The notes beneath the pieces are model-generated. The model did no database searches and was not told where the DNA came from. It was given only the letters and a program-made list of their open reading frames with translations. DNA of 39,066 nucleotides. It comes from JAMIFV01 sp035906055 (GTDB lineage: Bacteria > Pseudomonadota > Alphaproteobacteria > Rickettsiales > JABCZZ01). Of the stretch, positions 1 through 7,259 are shown piece by piece. A program made the translations under genes and the position numbers. Location of the stretch: positions 1 to 39,066 of the forward strand of contig JAMIFV010000058.1 of assembly GCA_035906055.1 (NCBI GenBank), in the 5' to 3' direction. Position 1 is the stretch's first letter. Every line of letters starts with the position of its first letter.

Positions 1-1
1 C

Positions 2-263
2 GGTGTAGTTATTCATACACCCGCGCTTTCTGACGACGCAGATGCCCATTTTTACCACAACCCGCAGGGCGATGCGAATGTTGTCGCCCGCCGCGTTGCA
101 GCCTTTGCAGATATGAATAACTATCTGACGCAGGCTGCGCCTTGCGGATCGAACAAAATTCGCTATCGCAAAATATATAAAATGTATGTCCACACGACCT
201 AAATCCGCAAAAGAGAATTTGTCGGATAAGGAACTTGCACCCTTTAGAAAACTGATGGAGTAG
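2..263 (+). pseudogene. Probable RelE/HigB-family toxin remnant, frameshifted and 5'-truncated by the window edge
   Basis: Two overlapping frames together resemble the C-terminal half of a RelE/HigB toxin. The frame opening at base 2 runs to a stop at 200-202 and ends KIYKMYVHTT. The frame ending at the TAG at 261-263 carries KSAKENLSDKELAPFRKLME, which matches the usual toxin tail (about 20 residues ending in a short helix). Neither frame covers the domain alone, so a frameshift near 195-205 is inferred. The TAG lies 3 bases before the ATG of the HTH antitoxin, the usual toxin-then-antitoxin order of NadS/HigA-type pairs. The upstream part of the first frame does not clearly look like RelE, so it may belong to another gene, and a sequencing error could explain the shift. 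Confidence 0.35.
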
Positions 264-266
264 TTT

Positions 267-554
267 ATGAAAAAAGAGATATTTGAAGGCATAGCCCAAG
301 GCATTAAGGAAATGCAGGCGCATCGGGCAGGCAAGAAAGTTGCGGTAAAAATCCATATTCCCGACAGCGTGGACGTTGCCAGCGTCAGAAAGAAACTCAA
401 TATGACGCAGGCGGAATTTTGCGAAATGTTCGGCTTCCCTCCCCGCACGCTTAAAAGCTGGGAAAGAGGAGAGCGCAAGCCCGAAGGAGCCGCCCGCGTT
501 CTCCTGCGGATGATCAGCAAAGACGCCAAAGCGGTTGTTAATCTGGCAAACTAG
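267..554 (+). CDS. HTH (XRE-type) antitoxin/transcriptional regulator, NadS/HigA-like
   Basis: A 95-residue protein with a helix-turn-helix over about residues 37-85. The recognition region reads MTQAEFCEMFGFPPRTLKSW, followed by ERGERKPEGAARVLLRM; this MTQAEFA...WE.G.R.P.G.A pattern is typical of antitoxins of RelE-type toxins that also repress their own operon. The N-terminal 35 residues would form the toxin-binding/dimer arm. Upstream, 3 bases away, is what looks like a broken toxin gene, so this antitoxin may be an orphan acting only as a DNA-binding protein. No strong Shine-Dalgarno is seen (GGAG at 257-260 is very close to the start), consistent with translational coupling to the former toxin gene. 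Confidence 0.75.
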   Translation: MKKEIFEGIAQGIKEMQAHRAGKKVAVKIHIPDSVDVASVRKKLNMTQAEFCEMFGFPPRTLKSWERGERKPEGAARVLLRMISKDAKAVVNLAN

Positions 555-661
555 GCCAGAATTCCATATCACCGATTAAATAATGGAATATGAGTAAGTT
601 GCGTCCTCTCGTTCACGATGCCGTATTGAAGGCTGTCAGGCTGAATTCCCTGCTAATCCGG

Positions 662-690
662 TTGAATATGCATCGGAAAACGTTTAATAT
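662..690 (+). promoter_or_regulatory. Predicted sigma70-type promoter of the first pilin-like gene; leaderless geometry
   Basis: TTGAAT at 662-667, a 17-base spacer, and TAATAT at 685-690. The ATG at 698 follows after exactly 7 bases, so the transcript would start at or next to the start codon. No Shine-Dalgarno is visible, in agreement with a leaderless mRNA. The second pilin-like gene has the same layout. Confidence 0.45.
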
Positions 691-697
691 TACAGCT

Positions 698-1615
698 ATG
701 CTTTTGCATGCAGAAAAAAGCCGCGCCTTTACGCTGATCGAGCTGTCCATCGCTCTTGTCATCGTTGGCCTCATCGTAGGCGGCGTCCTCGTGGGACGCG
801 ACCTTATCAGCGCCGCTGCGGTACGATCACAAATCAGCCAGATCGAAAGATACAATCAGGCGCACAATACGTTTCGCGTCAAATACGACTTTCTTCCCGG
901 TGATATTCCTGAGCCCGATGCCACCAACTTCGGATTTTCGGCACGCGGCCCCTACACGGGCGAAGGAGACGGCAACGGCATTATCGAGGGAGTCTGGACC
1001 CACGCTGCAGACAGCAACAAAGGCGTGTTTCAGGGGCGTGGAGAAACTTCACTTTACTGGGTGGATTTGAGCACCGCCCGGATGATTGATGGTACGTTCA
1101 ATACCGCAACGGCCACAACAGATCCGGGAATTGTTTCCGGTTCCAACGTTGGCAAATTCATGCCTCAGGCCAAAATAGGGCGAGACAACTATGTCTATGC
1201 CTATAGTTTCAGCGTATACATTGATGGATGGGCCAGCTTTAAAAACTTTTTCGGCATCTCTGCGGTTACCAGCTTTGCAGGGGGCGCGTCACCTTCCTCA
1301 AATGTGGCAATGACAGTGAATGAAGCTTACAACATTGATAAAAAAACAGACGATGGGCTTCCACAGACTGGCCACGTTACCGCACAATATATCAATTTTG
1401 CCATTCAGACGAATATTGAAGTCTGGGCTGCGGGCGGTGGCGTGCAGGGAGCCAATAGTGGCGGCCTCCCCTCAGGCCCCACCACCACGGCCACGGCAGG
1501 TTCTTCCACTACCTGCTATGACAACAATAATACCGATGGCTCTGTCCAGCAATATTCCCTGTCGCAGAATAACGGCACCGGCTTAAACTGCGCGTTAAGC
1601 ATCCGGTTTCAGTAG
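698..1615 (+). CDS. Type IV pilin-like / type II pseudopilin-like protein (paralogue 1)
   Basis: A 305-residue protein starting with a short basic leader (MLLHAEKSRA) followed by the class III prepilin segment FTLIELSIALVIVGLIVGG, with Glu at +5. This directs cleavage/methylation by a prepilin peptidase and insertion in the inner membrane before assembly. The residue before the cleavage site is Ala instead of the usual Gly. After the hydrophobic helix comes LPGDIP and a GDGNG turn, then a Thr/Gly/Ser-rich part and a C-terminal end with two Cys around an Asn/Gly-rich loop finishing in RFQ. The reading frame extends up to 590, but 698 is preferred because it gives a normal short leader and fits the promoter. 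No secretion or pilus genes are adjacent. Its exact role (minor pilin, pseudopilin, or other) cannot be told. Confidence 0.8.
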   Translation: MLLHAEKSRAFTLIELSIALVIVGLIVGGVLVGRDLISAAAVRSQISQIERYNQAHNTFRVKYDFLPGDIPEPDATNFGFSARGPYTGEGDGNGIIEGVWTHAADSNKGVFQGRGETSLYWVDLSTARMIDGTFNTATATTDPGIVSGSNVGKFMPQAKIGRDNYVYAYSFSVYIDGWASFKNFFGISAVTSFAGGASPSSNVAMTVNEAYNIDKKTDDGLPQTGHVTAQYINFAIQTNIEVWAAGGGVQGANSGGLPSGPTTTATAGSSTTCYDNNNTDGSVQQYSLSQNNGTGLNCALSIRFQ

Positions 1616-1654
1616 TCCACCACGGCCTGCCGCAGGTACAGCCCCATGTGATAG

Positions 1655-1730
1655 TGGTGGGGGGTGAGGGACTTGAACCCACGACCAAGGCGTTATGAGC
1701 GCCCTGCTCTAACCACTGAGCTAACCCCCC
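1655..1730 (-). tRNA. tRNA with CAU anticodon, probably tRNA-Ile2 (lysidine-modified); tRNA-Met possible
   Basis: Read on the minus strand, 76 bases fold into a cloverleaf: 7-bp acceptor stem GGGGGGT/ACCCCCC, D-arm TTAGCTCAGTGGTTAGAGC, anticodon loop CTCATAA closed by GGGCG/CGCC-type pairs, and T-arm containing GTTCAAGTC. Discriminator A and an encoded CCA end (1655-1657) are present. The D-arm and T-arm resemble E. coli tRNA-Ile2 (CAU) more than elongator tRNA-Met, which suggests decoding of AUA after TilS modification; this identity is by resemblance only. Confidence 0.93.
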
Positions 1731-1829
1731 ATAGGTCTATTGAACCCAGTGGCGAGGTGTAGCAAATGGGCGCACGGTGTAAAGCTAAAGTTTGCACAGG
1801 GACTGGTACGAGCAGCTTCCAGATAAACT

Positions 1830-1908
1830 CCGTAAGCGTGGAGGAGTGTCTTCACGACAACCCCGCAGGGGTGAATTCACGGACGTGATGAGGGAGCAGC
1901 GTGCCCCC
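1830..1908 (+). repeat. Multi-hairpin intergenic repeat, copy A (right half only)
   Basis: Aligns along its length with the copy at 37034-37110. It contains the GGAGGAG box, CCCCGCAGGGG, a stem TCACG/CGTGA, and a terminal hairpin GGGAGCA-GCG-TGCCCCC (1892-1908). It stops 5 bases before the stop codon of the minus-strand lipoprotein gene. Confidence 0.7.
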
Positions 1909-1912
1909 TAAT

Positions 1913-2203
1913 TTAATTCGACTGTTCGGACGCTATCACGTAACGGCAGTAGGTAAATCCTTCGTTCCAGCCGTTCTTGTAGAGGTCGTTCTCCAGCATT
2001 TCCGGGCGTTTCTTGAAGCCGTAAATGGCGCGGTAGCGGTAGTCGCCCTGCGCGGAAAGGCCGGTATCGCAGCCGTCCTGCCAACCCAGCTGGTACTCGG
2101 GCGGGCCGTCCGGCGTGGCAAACCATGTGGAAACGGGGCGGCAGCTGCCAAGCGCAGCGCCAGCGATCAGGAGGATAAGACTGTTTTTGAATAAACGCTT
2201 CAT
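1913..2203 (-). CDS. Small putative lipoprotein of unknown function
   Basis: A 96-residue protein with a lipoprotein signal peptide: basic start MKRLFK, a hydrophobic stretch, then the lipobox-like LGSC with Cys at residue 20. The mature part holds two related segments, GWQDGCDTG and GWNEGFTYC, each an aromatic/Gly turn with a Cys, which could form a disulphide across a small repeat fold. No family is recognised. It is transcribed away from the tRNA-side repeat, with no obvious Shine-Dalgarno, and does not appear to be in an operon. Overlapping longer frames on both strands are weaker: they lack a signal sequence. Confidence 0.7.
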   Translation of the reverse strand: MKRLFKNSLILLIAGAALGSCRPVSTWFATPDGPPEYQLGWQDGCDTGLSAQGDYRYRAIYGFKKRPEMLENDLYKNGWNEGFTYCRYVIASEQSN

Positions 2204-2267
2204 ACGCAGGCACTATACCCTGCTTTTGATAAAATTGGTATGAAGTTATTGTGACAGGGGAATTGGA

Positions 2268-2435
2268 TTAGCGCGTGCAGCTGGCTGCGGCAGCTTTGCG
2301 CGCACGCTCAGCCAGCTCATGCACATGACCGGGTGTCACCCCGTCCTTTTCCATGAGGAGTTGCGTGATCGGATCTTTAAGCACCTCCTGCAGGGTAGGT
2401 TCGGCGGAGGTGGATGATTCAGCGTTGATCGCCAT
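2268..2435 (-). CDS. Small hypothetical protein
   Basis: A 55-residue acidic/helical protein, MAINAESS... with a central DPITQLLMEKDGVTP and an Ala-rich C-terminus ending in SCTR. The layout (variable N-terminus, then a DP(I/L)xQLxMxxDGV helix-turn) looks like a small conserved alphaproteobacterial protein, but no function is recognised. The frame opens further upstream (to 2510), but the ATG at 2435 is preferred because AGGGA lies about 9 bases before it. It stands between the lipoprotein gene and coq7, all on the minus strand. Confidence 0.5.
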   Translation of the reverse strand: MAINAESSTSAEPTLQEVLKDPITQLLMEKDGVTPGHVHELAERARKAAAASCTR

Positions 2436-2552
2436 CGTTCGCGTCCCTGTTTTTTGTTTCATTGGCGAAGACGTAGCATAGCAGAAACGCATTCGCCGGT
2501 AAAGCGCCAAAACAGTCTATTTGCGGTAATTTTGCTGCATTGCAACATTTGC

Positions 2553-3092
2553 TTACAGGCGCGTGGAAAGCCAGATAGCCAGCTTGCTGGCACCCTTCAC
2601 TGCTGTGGAAAGCACCGGATAAAGCGGGGCTTTTTCGGCTTCATTCTGCATGGCCGTATCATGATGTTCCATCTCTTCGAGGCGGAATGTTTCGATAGTG
2701 TCAGCCAGCATTGATTCTTTATGGCTGAGGGCGTTTTTCTGCGCTTTATAGTGATCATCGATCACCGACTCCACCGCCACCGTACAGGCGAACGCCGCCC
2801 TCTCGCCCAAAGCGGCTGTTGCGGCCCCCATGGCGAACCCCGCTACATGCCACAGCGGCTGCAAAACGGTGGGGCGCACCTGGCGCTCGCGCATGATCGT
2901 TTCAAACGTCTCCAGATGGCGTTTCTCCTGCTCCAGCATGTGCTCCACCAGCTGGTAAGCGCGTGTGCCTTTTTTCAGCACGGCAAGCTGCCCTTCATAG
3001 ATGCGCACCGCGCCATATTCCCCGGCATGATCCACGCGGATCATGCGTTCAACTACCTGTGCCTCTTGCATATCTCCGGGCAGCTTACGCAT
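2553..3092 (-). CDS. coq7: Demethoxyubiquinone hydroxylase, COQ7 family
   Basis: Hydroxylates demethoxyubiquinone in the penultimate part of ubiquinone synthesis, at the membrane. The 179-residue protein has the diiron carboxylate ligands of the family: VDHAGEYGA (Glu25), EQEKRH (Glu56 and His59), and in the second half VESVIDDHY and EEMEHHD. Start: the frame opens upstream, but ATG 3092 gives the typical beginning MRKLPGD and has GGG upstream; it overlaps the end of dsbB by 8 bases (ATGCGTAA), so the two genes are probably translated from one mRNA. COQ7 rather than the flavin-dependent UbiF is the usual choice in alphaproteobacteria. Confidence 0.92.
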   Translation of the reverse strand: MRKLPGDMQEAQVVERMIRVDHAGEYGAVRIYEGQLAVLKKGTRAYQLVEHMLEQEKRHLETFETIMRERQVRPTVLQPLWHVAGFAMGAATAALGERAAFACTVAVESVIDDHYKAQKNALSHKESMLADTIETFRLEEMEHHDTAMQNEAEKAPLYPVLSTAVKGASKLAIWLSTRL

Positions 3093-3591
3093 CTGACCCT
3101 TTGCGTTTACGGGTTTTGTGCAGCGCAACAAACGTCGCGATAGCCAGCAGCAATGACCATACGAAATTCATGGCCGCCATGGTAATGCCGTGAAAGTCCC
3201 ATTGCGGCTGGTCGCAGGCGACAAGCGGCGCGGCCTTGAGCTTGGCCAGAATTTCCTCCATCGTCAGCGGCCTGTCCGGCGGCGGGCTGGTGCAGGCATC
3301 GGGGCCGGGAAACCATTTCTGTTCCACCCCGGCATGATAACCGGCAATACCCGAATTAATGAGGAAAAGCAGGCCGATGACAATGAGAAGCGTCTTGCCC
3401 CAGCTCTTTTTCCACAAGCCAAGCCCAGCCAGGCCAATGGCCAACGCAAACGGAATGCGCTGAAAAATACATAATTCACAAGGCTTTAGCCCATAGCCAT
3501 ATTCCGAGATAAACGCAAAGGCAAGCGAGGCCGCGCTAGCCAGCAGCGTCAGCAGGAGCAGGTTGGGTACATGCAGGAGTTTTACCTTCAT
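3085..3591 (-). CDS. dsbB: Disulfide bond formation protein B (DsbB family)
   Basis: Inner-membrane oxidase that passes electrons from DsbA to quinone. The protein (about 168 residues) shows four hydrophobic segments, the first periplasmic redox motif CELC right after the first segment (GLKPCELCIFQR), and a second Cys pair in the large periplasmic loop (DAC ... VAC). The basic C-terminus KTRKRKGSDA is cytoplasmic. Start is uncertain: the ATG at 3591 (MKVKLLHVPN) fits the usual N-terminus, another ATG at 3600 is possible, and neither has a good Shine-Dalgarno. Overlap with coq7 links quinone synthesis and a quinone-using enzyme. Confidence 0.9.
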   Translation of the reverse strand: MKVKLLHVPNLLLLTLLASAASLAFAFISEYGYGLKPCELCIFQRIPFALAIGLAGLGLWKKSWGKTLLIVIGLLFLINSGIAGYHAGVEQKWFPGPDACTSPPPDRPLTMEEILAKLKAAPLVACDQPQWDFHGITMAAMNFVWSLLLAIATFVALHKTRKRKGSDA

Positions 3592-3702
3592 GGGAGGCAT
3601 TCTAATAGGAGCAAAGTCAAGGCGCAATGATTGCCGTCAACCCAAGGCAAAATAAACCAAATCTTTACGCTATTTTGCCATAGTGGAGGCTCAACAATTA
3701 CG

Positions 3703-3825
3703 AAACTCGCTGCGGCGGGATAAGCGCGAAGCGATGGAGTACGAGGGAATGAGTGTACATCTTAGTACATGACTTTCCCGAGGGAGGCTTCATCGCAAGC
3801 AGATTACCCGCCGCAGGTAGAGTTT
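3703..3825 (+). repeat. Long imperfect palindrome upstream of the thiolase gene
   Basis: Outer arms AAACTC...CTGCGGCGGG (3703-3719) and CCCGCCGCAG...GAGTTT (3807-3825) are inverted copies, inner parts (GCGAAGCGATGGA with TTCATCGCAAGC; GTAC either side of the centre) also pair imperfectly. The whole is about 123 bases and ends a few bases before the thiolase Shine-Dalgarno. It may be a small non-autonomous palindromic element or a regulatory structure. Confidence 0.55.
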
Positions 3826-3840
3826 AGATGAGGAAACCTT

Positions 3841-4965
3841 ATGCCCCGCGCAGTCATTTCCACCTATGTCCGCTCCCCCTTCGCACTTGCGCATAAAGGC
3901 GCGCTGGCCCGTGTGAGGCCGGACGACCTGCTCGCCCAGACCATCAAAGGCCTTGTGCAGAAAACCGGCGTGAAGCCCGCCGACATTGAAGACGTGCTTA
4001 TCGGCTGCGCGTTCCCCGAAGGCGAACAGGGCCTCAACATCGCGCGTCAGGTGGTGTTCATGTCCGGCCTGCCCATCTCGGCGGGAGGCGCCACGGTAAA
4101 CCGTTTTTGCGGGTCTTCCATGGAAGCCATACATATTGCCGCTGGCAAGATAGCGCTGGGCGCCGGTGAGGTGTTCATCTGCGGCGGCGTGGAGTCGATG
4201 ACGCGCATACCGATGGGCGGCATCAACCCTGCCCCCAATCCCGGCCTCTATGCCACCTGCCCGCAGGCTTACGACTCGATGGGCAAGACCGCCGAAGCAC
4301 TGGCAAAGAAATATTCCATCCCCCGCGCCGATCAGGAAAAGTTTGCACTCGCCAGCCACGTGAAAGCCGCAAAGGCTAACCTGGCGGAAGAAATCATCCC
4401 CATCGCGCACAAGGGCGGCACGGTGAGCAGCGATGGTTGCATCCGCGCGGATGCATCGCTTGAAAAAATGGCCTCCCTTGCCCCGGCATTTGATGCCAAG
4501 GGCACGGTGACAGCCGCCACTTCCTCCCCGCTTACCGACGGCGCGGCCGTGGTACTGGTCTGCTCGGAAGATTATGCCAAGAAAAATGGCCTGCCGATAC
4601 TGGCGGCCATCAAGTCTGTCTCGGTTGCAGGTGTGCCGCCGGAGATCATGGGCATCGGCCCTGTGGAAGCGGTAGGCCGTGCACTTTCGCGCGCCGGGCT
4701 GAAAGTAAGCGATATCGACATTATCGAACTCAATGAAGCGTTCGCCGCGCAATCGCTTGCCTGCATGCACGAGTTGCGGCTTGATCCGGACAAAGTGAAC
4801 CTTGAGGGCGGTGCTATCGCCATCGGCCATCCACTTGGCGCATCGGGCGCGCGTATCACCGGCAAGGCGGCGCAGTTGCTGCACAGACACGGCAAGAAAT
4901 ACGCGCTGGCCAGCATGTGCATCGGCGGCGGGCAAGGCATTGCTACGGTGCTGGAGAAGGTTTAG
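3841..4965 (+). CDS. Acetyl-CoA acyltransferase / thiolase (thiolase II-type fold)
   Basis: Catalyses thiolytic cleavage of 3-ketoacyl-CoA (last step of beta-oxidation) or the reverse condensation. Visible catalytic residues: nucleophile Cys90 in VNRFCGSSMEAI, His330 in GHPLGASGAR, and Cys360 in CIGGGQG; NEAFAAQS lies before the second half. At 374 residues it is slightly shorter than the usual 390. The start is backed by GAGGAAA 8 bases upstream. The other beta-oxidation genes of the window (3-hydroxyacyl-CoA dehydrogenase/hydratase and acyl-CoA dehydrogenase) are 14-17 kb away, so this gene is not in an operon with them. Degradative (FadA) or biosynthetic role cannot be separated from sequence alone. 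Confidence 0.92.
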   Translation: MPRAVISTYVRSPFALAHKGALARVRPDDLLAQTIKGLVQKTGVKPADIEDVLIGCAFPEGEQGLNIARQVVFMSGLPISAGGATVNRFCGSSMEAIHIAAGKIALGAGEVFICGGVESMTRIPMGGINPAPNPGLYATCPQAYDSMGKTAEALAKKYSIPRADQEKFALASHVKAAKANLAEEIIPIAHKGGTVSSDGCIRADASLEKMASLAPAFDAKGTVTAATSSPLTDGAAVVLVCSEDYAKKNGLPILAAIKSVSVAGVPPEIMGIGPVEAVGRALSRAGLKVSDIDIIELNEAFAAQSLACMHELRLDPDKVNLEGGAIAIGHPLGASGARITGKAAQLLHRHGKKYALASMCIGGGQGIATVLEKV

Positions 4966-5022
4966 GAGCGGGGTACAGGAACCGGGAAGGCGAAAAGAAT
5001 CATCTCGCTTTCCCGCCCCTTG

Positions 5023-5898
5023 TCACTCGTCCTGTTCATCCCTCATCTCTTTGGTGAGCTTTTCCATCGCGCGCACTTCGATCTGGCGCACGCGCTCACG
5101 CGAGATGTTATAGTGCTGGCTCAATTCTTCCAGCGTCGCGGGCTCGTCCTTGAGGCGGCGCTCGCGGATGATGGCCTGCTCACGCGGGTTGAGCCTGGCA
5201 AGCGCCGCTTCGAGCTGCTTGTGGCGCAAGTTACGTTCCTGATGTTCGACAAGACGCACTTCCTGCGTTTCGCCGGGGTCGGCCAGCAGGTCCTGCCATT
5301 CGCCGTCATTATCTTCACCGCCGATGGGGGCGTTGAGGTACTGGTCATTGGCGCTCATGCGCGTGTCCATGTCCATCACGTCTTCTTCGCTCACGCCCAT
5401 TTTGGCGGCGATTTCTTTCACTTCAGCCGGGGTGAGCACGCCGTGATATTCATTGCTCTTGCTGCGCATGGCGTTCTTCATCTTGCGCAGACCGAAGAAC
5501 AACTTCTTCTGCGCGGCACCGGTGCCGAGTTTCACCAGCGACCATGAACGCAGGATATACTCCTGAATGGAAGCCTTGATCCACCACATCGCATAGGTGG
5601 CGAGGCGGAAACCGCGATCGGGGTCAAAACGGCGCACGGCGTGCATGAGGCCGAGATTGCCTTCGGCCATCAGTTCGCTGGCGGGCATGCCGTAGCCACG
5701 ATACTGCGCGGCGATTTTTGCGACAAGGCGCAGATGGCTGGTCACCAGCCGGTGGGCGGCGGCGACATCGCCATGTTCCTGAAAACGCTTGGCCAGCATG
5801 AACTCTTCGTCCTGCGTGAGCATGGGGACGTTGCGTATCTCCTGAAGGTAGCGGCGCAGTCCGCTGTCAGACGACAGGGCAGGCAATTGTGTGGCCAT
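5023..5898 (-). CDS. rpoH: RNA polymerase sigma factor RpoH (sigma-32)
   Basis: Heat-shock sigma factor directing RNA polymerase to chaperone and protease promoters. The 291-residue protein has region 2 (LVTSHLRLVAKIA, AEGNLGLMHAVRRFDPDRG, TYAMWWIKASIQEYILRSWS), the RpoH box QKKLFFGLRK (residues 130-139) that separates it from RpoD, region 3, and a region 4 HTH (LEELSQHYNISRERVRQIE). Region 1.1 is missing, as expected for the family. ATG 5898 is chosen since AAAGGA lies 8 bases upstream; an in-frame ATG at 5928 has none. It converges on the thiolase gene (57 bases apart) and has its own promoter. Confidence 0.96.
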   Translation of the reverse strand: MATQLPALSSDSGLRRYLQEIRNVPMLTQDEEFMLAKRFQEHGDVAAAHRLVTSHLRLVAKIAAQYRGYGMPASELMAEGNLGLMHAVRRFDPDRGFRLATYAMWWIKASIQEYILRSWSLVKLGTGAAQKKLFFGLRKMKNAMRSKSNEYHGVLTPAEVKEIAAKMGVSEEDVMDMDTRMSANDQYLNAPIGGEDNDGEWQDLLADPGETQEVRLVEHQERNLRHKQLEAALARLNPREQAIIRERRLKDEPATLEELSQHYNISRERVRQIEVRAMEKLTKEMRDEQDE

Positions 5899-5965
5899 GA
5901 GATGTATCCTTTGCGGGGTCCGGTGCATGTTACACGAACGCGTGTGCCGGAACCGATGTGGAGTG

Positions 5966-5994
5966 AATATAAAGCACCCTTTTTAAACTTTCAA
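5966..5994 (-). promoter_or_regulatory. Predicted sigma70-type promoter of rpoH
   Basis: On the minus strand: TTGAAA (5994-5989), 17-base spacer, TATATT (5971-5966). This leaves a 5' leader of about 60 bases before the rpoH ATG. The upstream base of the -35 box makes CTTGAAA, which is also the sigma-32 -35 consensus, but no CCCCAT-type -10 is present, so housekeeping transcription is favoured. Confidence 0.6.
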
Positions 5995-6089
5995 GAGGGG
6001 TGGTATACATTCTATACTTTCCACATTGTTCTCTTATTTCTTACATGCATAAGGTGGCATCAGTTCAAATCAACAATGGAGTCAATATT

Positions 6090-6695
6090 ATGAAAAAACT
6101 TATTATTTCAATACTTGCAACCAGCGCCCTGGCATCGGCTGCCATGGCCGCAGAAACCGCCGCACCTGCCAGCGGCATGCCCGACCAGGCCGCCATGCAG
6201 CGCATGGCAGCGCTCACCACCCCCGGCGAAAACCACAAGGTTCTGGGGCAACTGGTCGGCAGCTGGGATTACACCATCAGCTTTAAAATGGCCAAGGACG
6301 CTCCCGAACAGACCTCCACCGGCAGCAGCGAGAATATGTGGATACTCGATGGCCGCTTCCTGCAGCAGAAAGTGAGCGGCGTCATGGACATGGGCGGCCA
6401 GAAGCAGAACTTCAACGGTATCGCCACCATCGGCTATGACAACGGCAAGCGCGAATACCAGAGCACCTGGATGGACAATATGAACACCGGCCTGATGACC
6501 GCCACCGGCCAGTATGACGCTACCACTAAAACGCTCAAGGAAGGCGGCGAGTATTTCTGCCCGATCAAGAATAGCGTGATCAAAACCCAGAGCGAATTGC
6601 AGTTCGTGGACGAAAACCATTTCACGTACACGACCTATGACGTGAGCGGTGAAACCTATAAATCCATGGAGATCAGGTATACGCGTAAGAAGTAG
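6090..6695 (+). CDS. Secreted DUF1579-family protein
   Basis: The 201-residue protein begins with a classical signal peptide (MKKLIISILATSALASAAMA, cleavage likely before AETAAP). The mature part fits DUF1579: HKVLGQLVGSWDYTISFKM, a lipocalin-like beta-rich body with WILDGRFLQQKVSG, GIATIGYDN, YQSTWMDNMNTG and a final FTYTTYDVSGETYKSMEIRYTR. Members are periplasmic or exported proteins of unknown function. The frame opens 30 codons earlier, but ATG 6090 has GGAG 9 bases upstream and starts the signal peptide. It is divergent from rpoH, and a repeat follows its stop codon. Confidence 0.82.
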   Translation: MKKLIISILATSALASAAMAAETAAPASGMPDQAAMQRMAALTTPGENHKVLGQLVGSWDYTISFKMAKDAPEQTSTGSSENMWILDGRFLQQKVSGVMDMGGQKQNFNGIATIGYDNGKREYQSTWMDNMNTGLMTATGQYDATTKTLKEGGEYFCPIKNSVIKTQSELQFVDENHFTYTTYDVSGETYKSMEIRYTRKK

Positions 6696-6730
6696 TTTTT
6701 TGTTTTTGCGGGGGGCGTTCTCTTTAATTT

Positions 6731-6803
6731 TAAGGGGAACGCTTCCCCTTCTTCGCTCCGCGAATTCAACCCTGCGGGGTCGTCGCGATAAAGCTCCTTC
6801 ATG
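6731..6803 (-). repeat. Multi-hairpin intergenic repeat, copy B (inverted)
   Basis: Reverse orientation relative to the other copies. Hairpin GGGGAA-CGC-TTCCCC (6734-6748), stem-loop reading TTCGC-GGA-GCGAA on the minus strand, then CCCTGCGGGG and the GGGGTCGTCGCGATAAAGCT box. It lies in the 355-base gap between the DUF1579 gene and the next small gene, a gap otherwise holding only the GTCAT palindrome at 6873-6945. Confidence 0.7.
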
Positions 6804-6872
6804 CATACGGCATTTTTTAGTACCCATCTTAATAAAGCAACCCCGACGCAAGCAGCGGGGTATTTAGTATGT

Positions 6873-6945
6873 TGTCATGCCCGTGTAAACGGGCATCCAG
6901 TGCTTGCTTGGGAAAGGCTGGATTCCCGCCTGCGCGGGAATGACA
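6873..6945 (+). repeat. GTCAT-type palindromic repeat
   Basis: TTGTCATGCCCGTG...CGGGCATCCAG on the left and TGGATTCCCGCCTGCGCGGG with AATGACA on the right. Two hairpins bounded by inverted GTCAT/ATGAC, the layout of the common alphaproteobacterial intergenic repeat. Confidence 0.75.
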
Positions 6946-7050
6946 GAAAGAGTTATGGTTTTACAATTACTTAATCTGTCATAAAAAGCTCACTATTATT
7001 GCAATACCCGTATGATAGAATAAGAGGCTCAACAACAGGAGTCCTAAACA

Positions 7051-7257
7051 ATGGCACATAGCAAAGGTAATAAAACAGCAGAAACAGTAGGCAATATCGC
7101 AGATGCTGCCGCTGTTTTTATTCCCCATCCCGTAGGCAAAGCGGCAGCGCTGTTTGTAAGCGCAGCTGCACATGGCATTAGCGGCGGTGATAATGTTAAT
7201 GGCGACCCTGTAACAAGCGGCACCCCGCCCGCAAACGGCAAGACCAGACTGCGCTAA
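7051..7257 (+). CDS. Small hypothetical protein
   Basis: A 68-residue protein rich in Ala, Gly and Asn, with a polar start (MAHSKGNKTAETVGN), an Ala/Val-rich middle (about residues 17-42, with a HPVGKAAALFVSAAAHG stretch) and a Gly/Pro/Asn-rich tail. AGGAG stands about 9 bases before the ATG, a good translation signal that supports a real gene. No family is recognised; the middle could be an amphipathic or weak membrane helix. It converges on rluD, whose stop codon is 2 bases away. Confidence 0.5.
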   Translation: MAHSKGNKTAETVGNIADAAAVFIPHPVGKAAALFVSAAAHGISGGDNVNGDPVTSGTPPANGKTRLR

Positions 7258-7259
7258 TA

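Noticed and set aside
1655..1730. Possible initiator tRNA-fMet for the CAU-anticodon tRNA
   Set aside because: Acceptor stem starts with a paired G1-C72 and the anticodon stem lacks the run of three G-C pairs of initiators; D- and T-arms resemble tRNA-Ile2.
3790..4935. Long open frame (381 codons) on the minus strand opposite the thiolase gene
   Set aside because: Antisense shadow of the thiolase with no recognisable motif; the thiolase has all catalytic residues.
5921..5965. Imperfect inverted repeat in the rpoH leader considered as an RNA thermometer
   Set aside because: The pairing (ACACG/CGTGT core) does not include the Shine-Dalgarno, so no clear thermometer structure could be supported.
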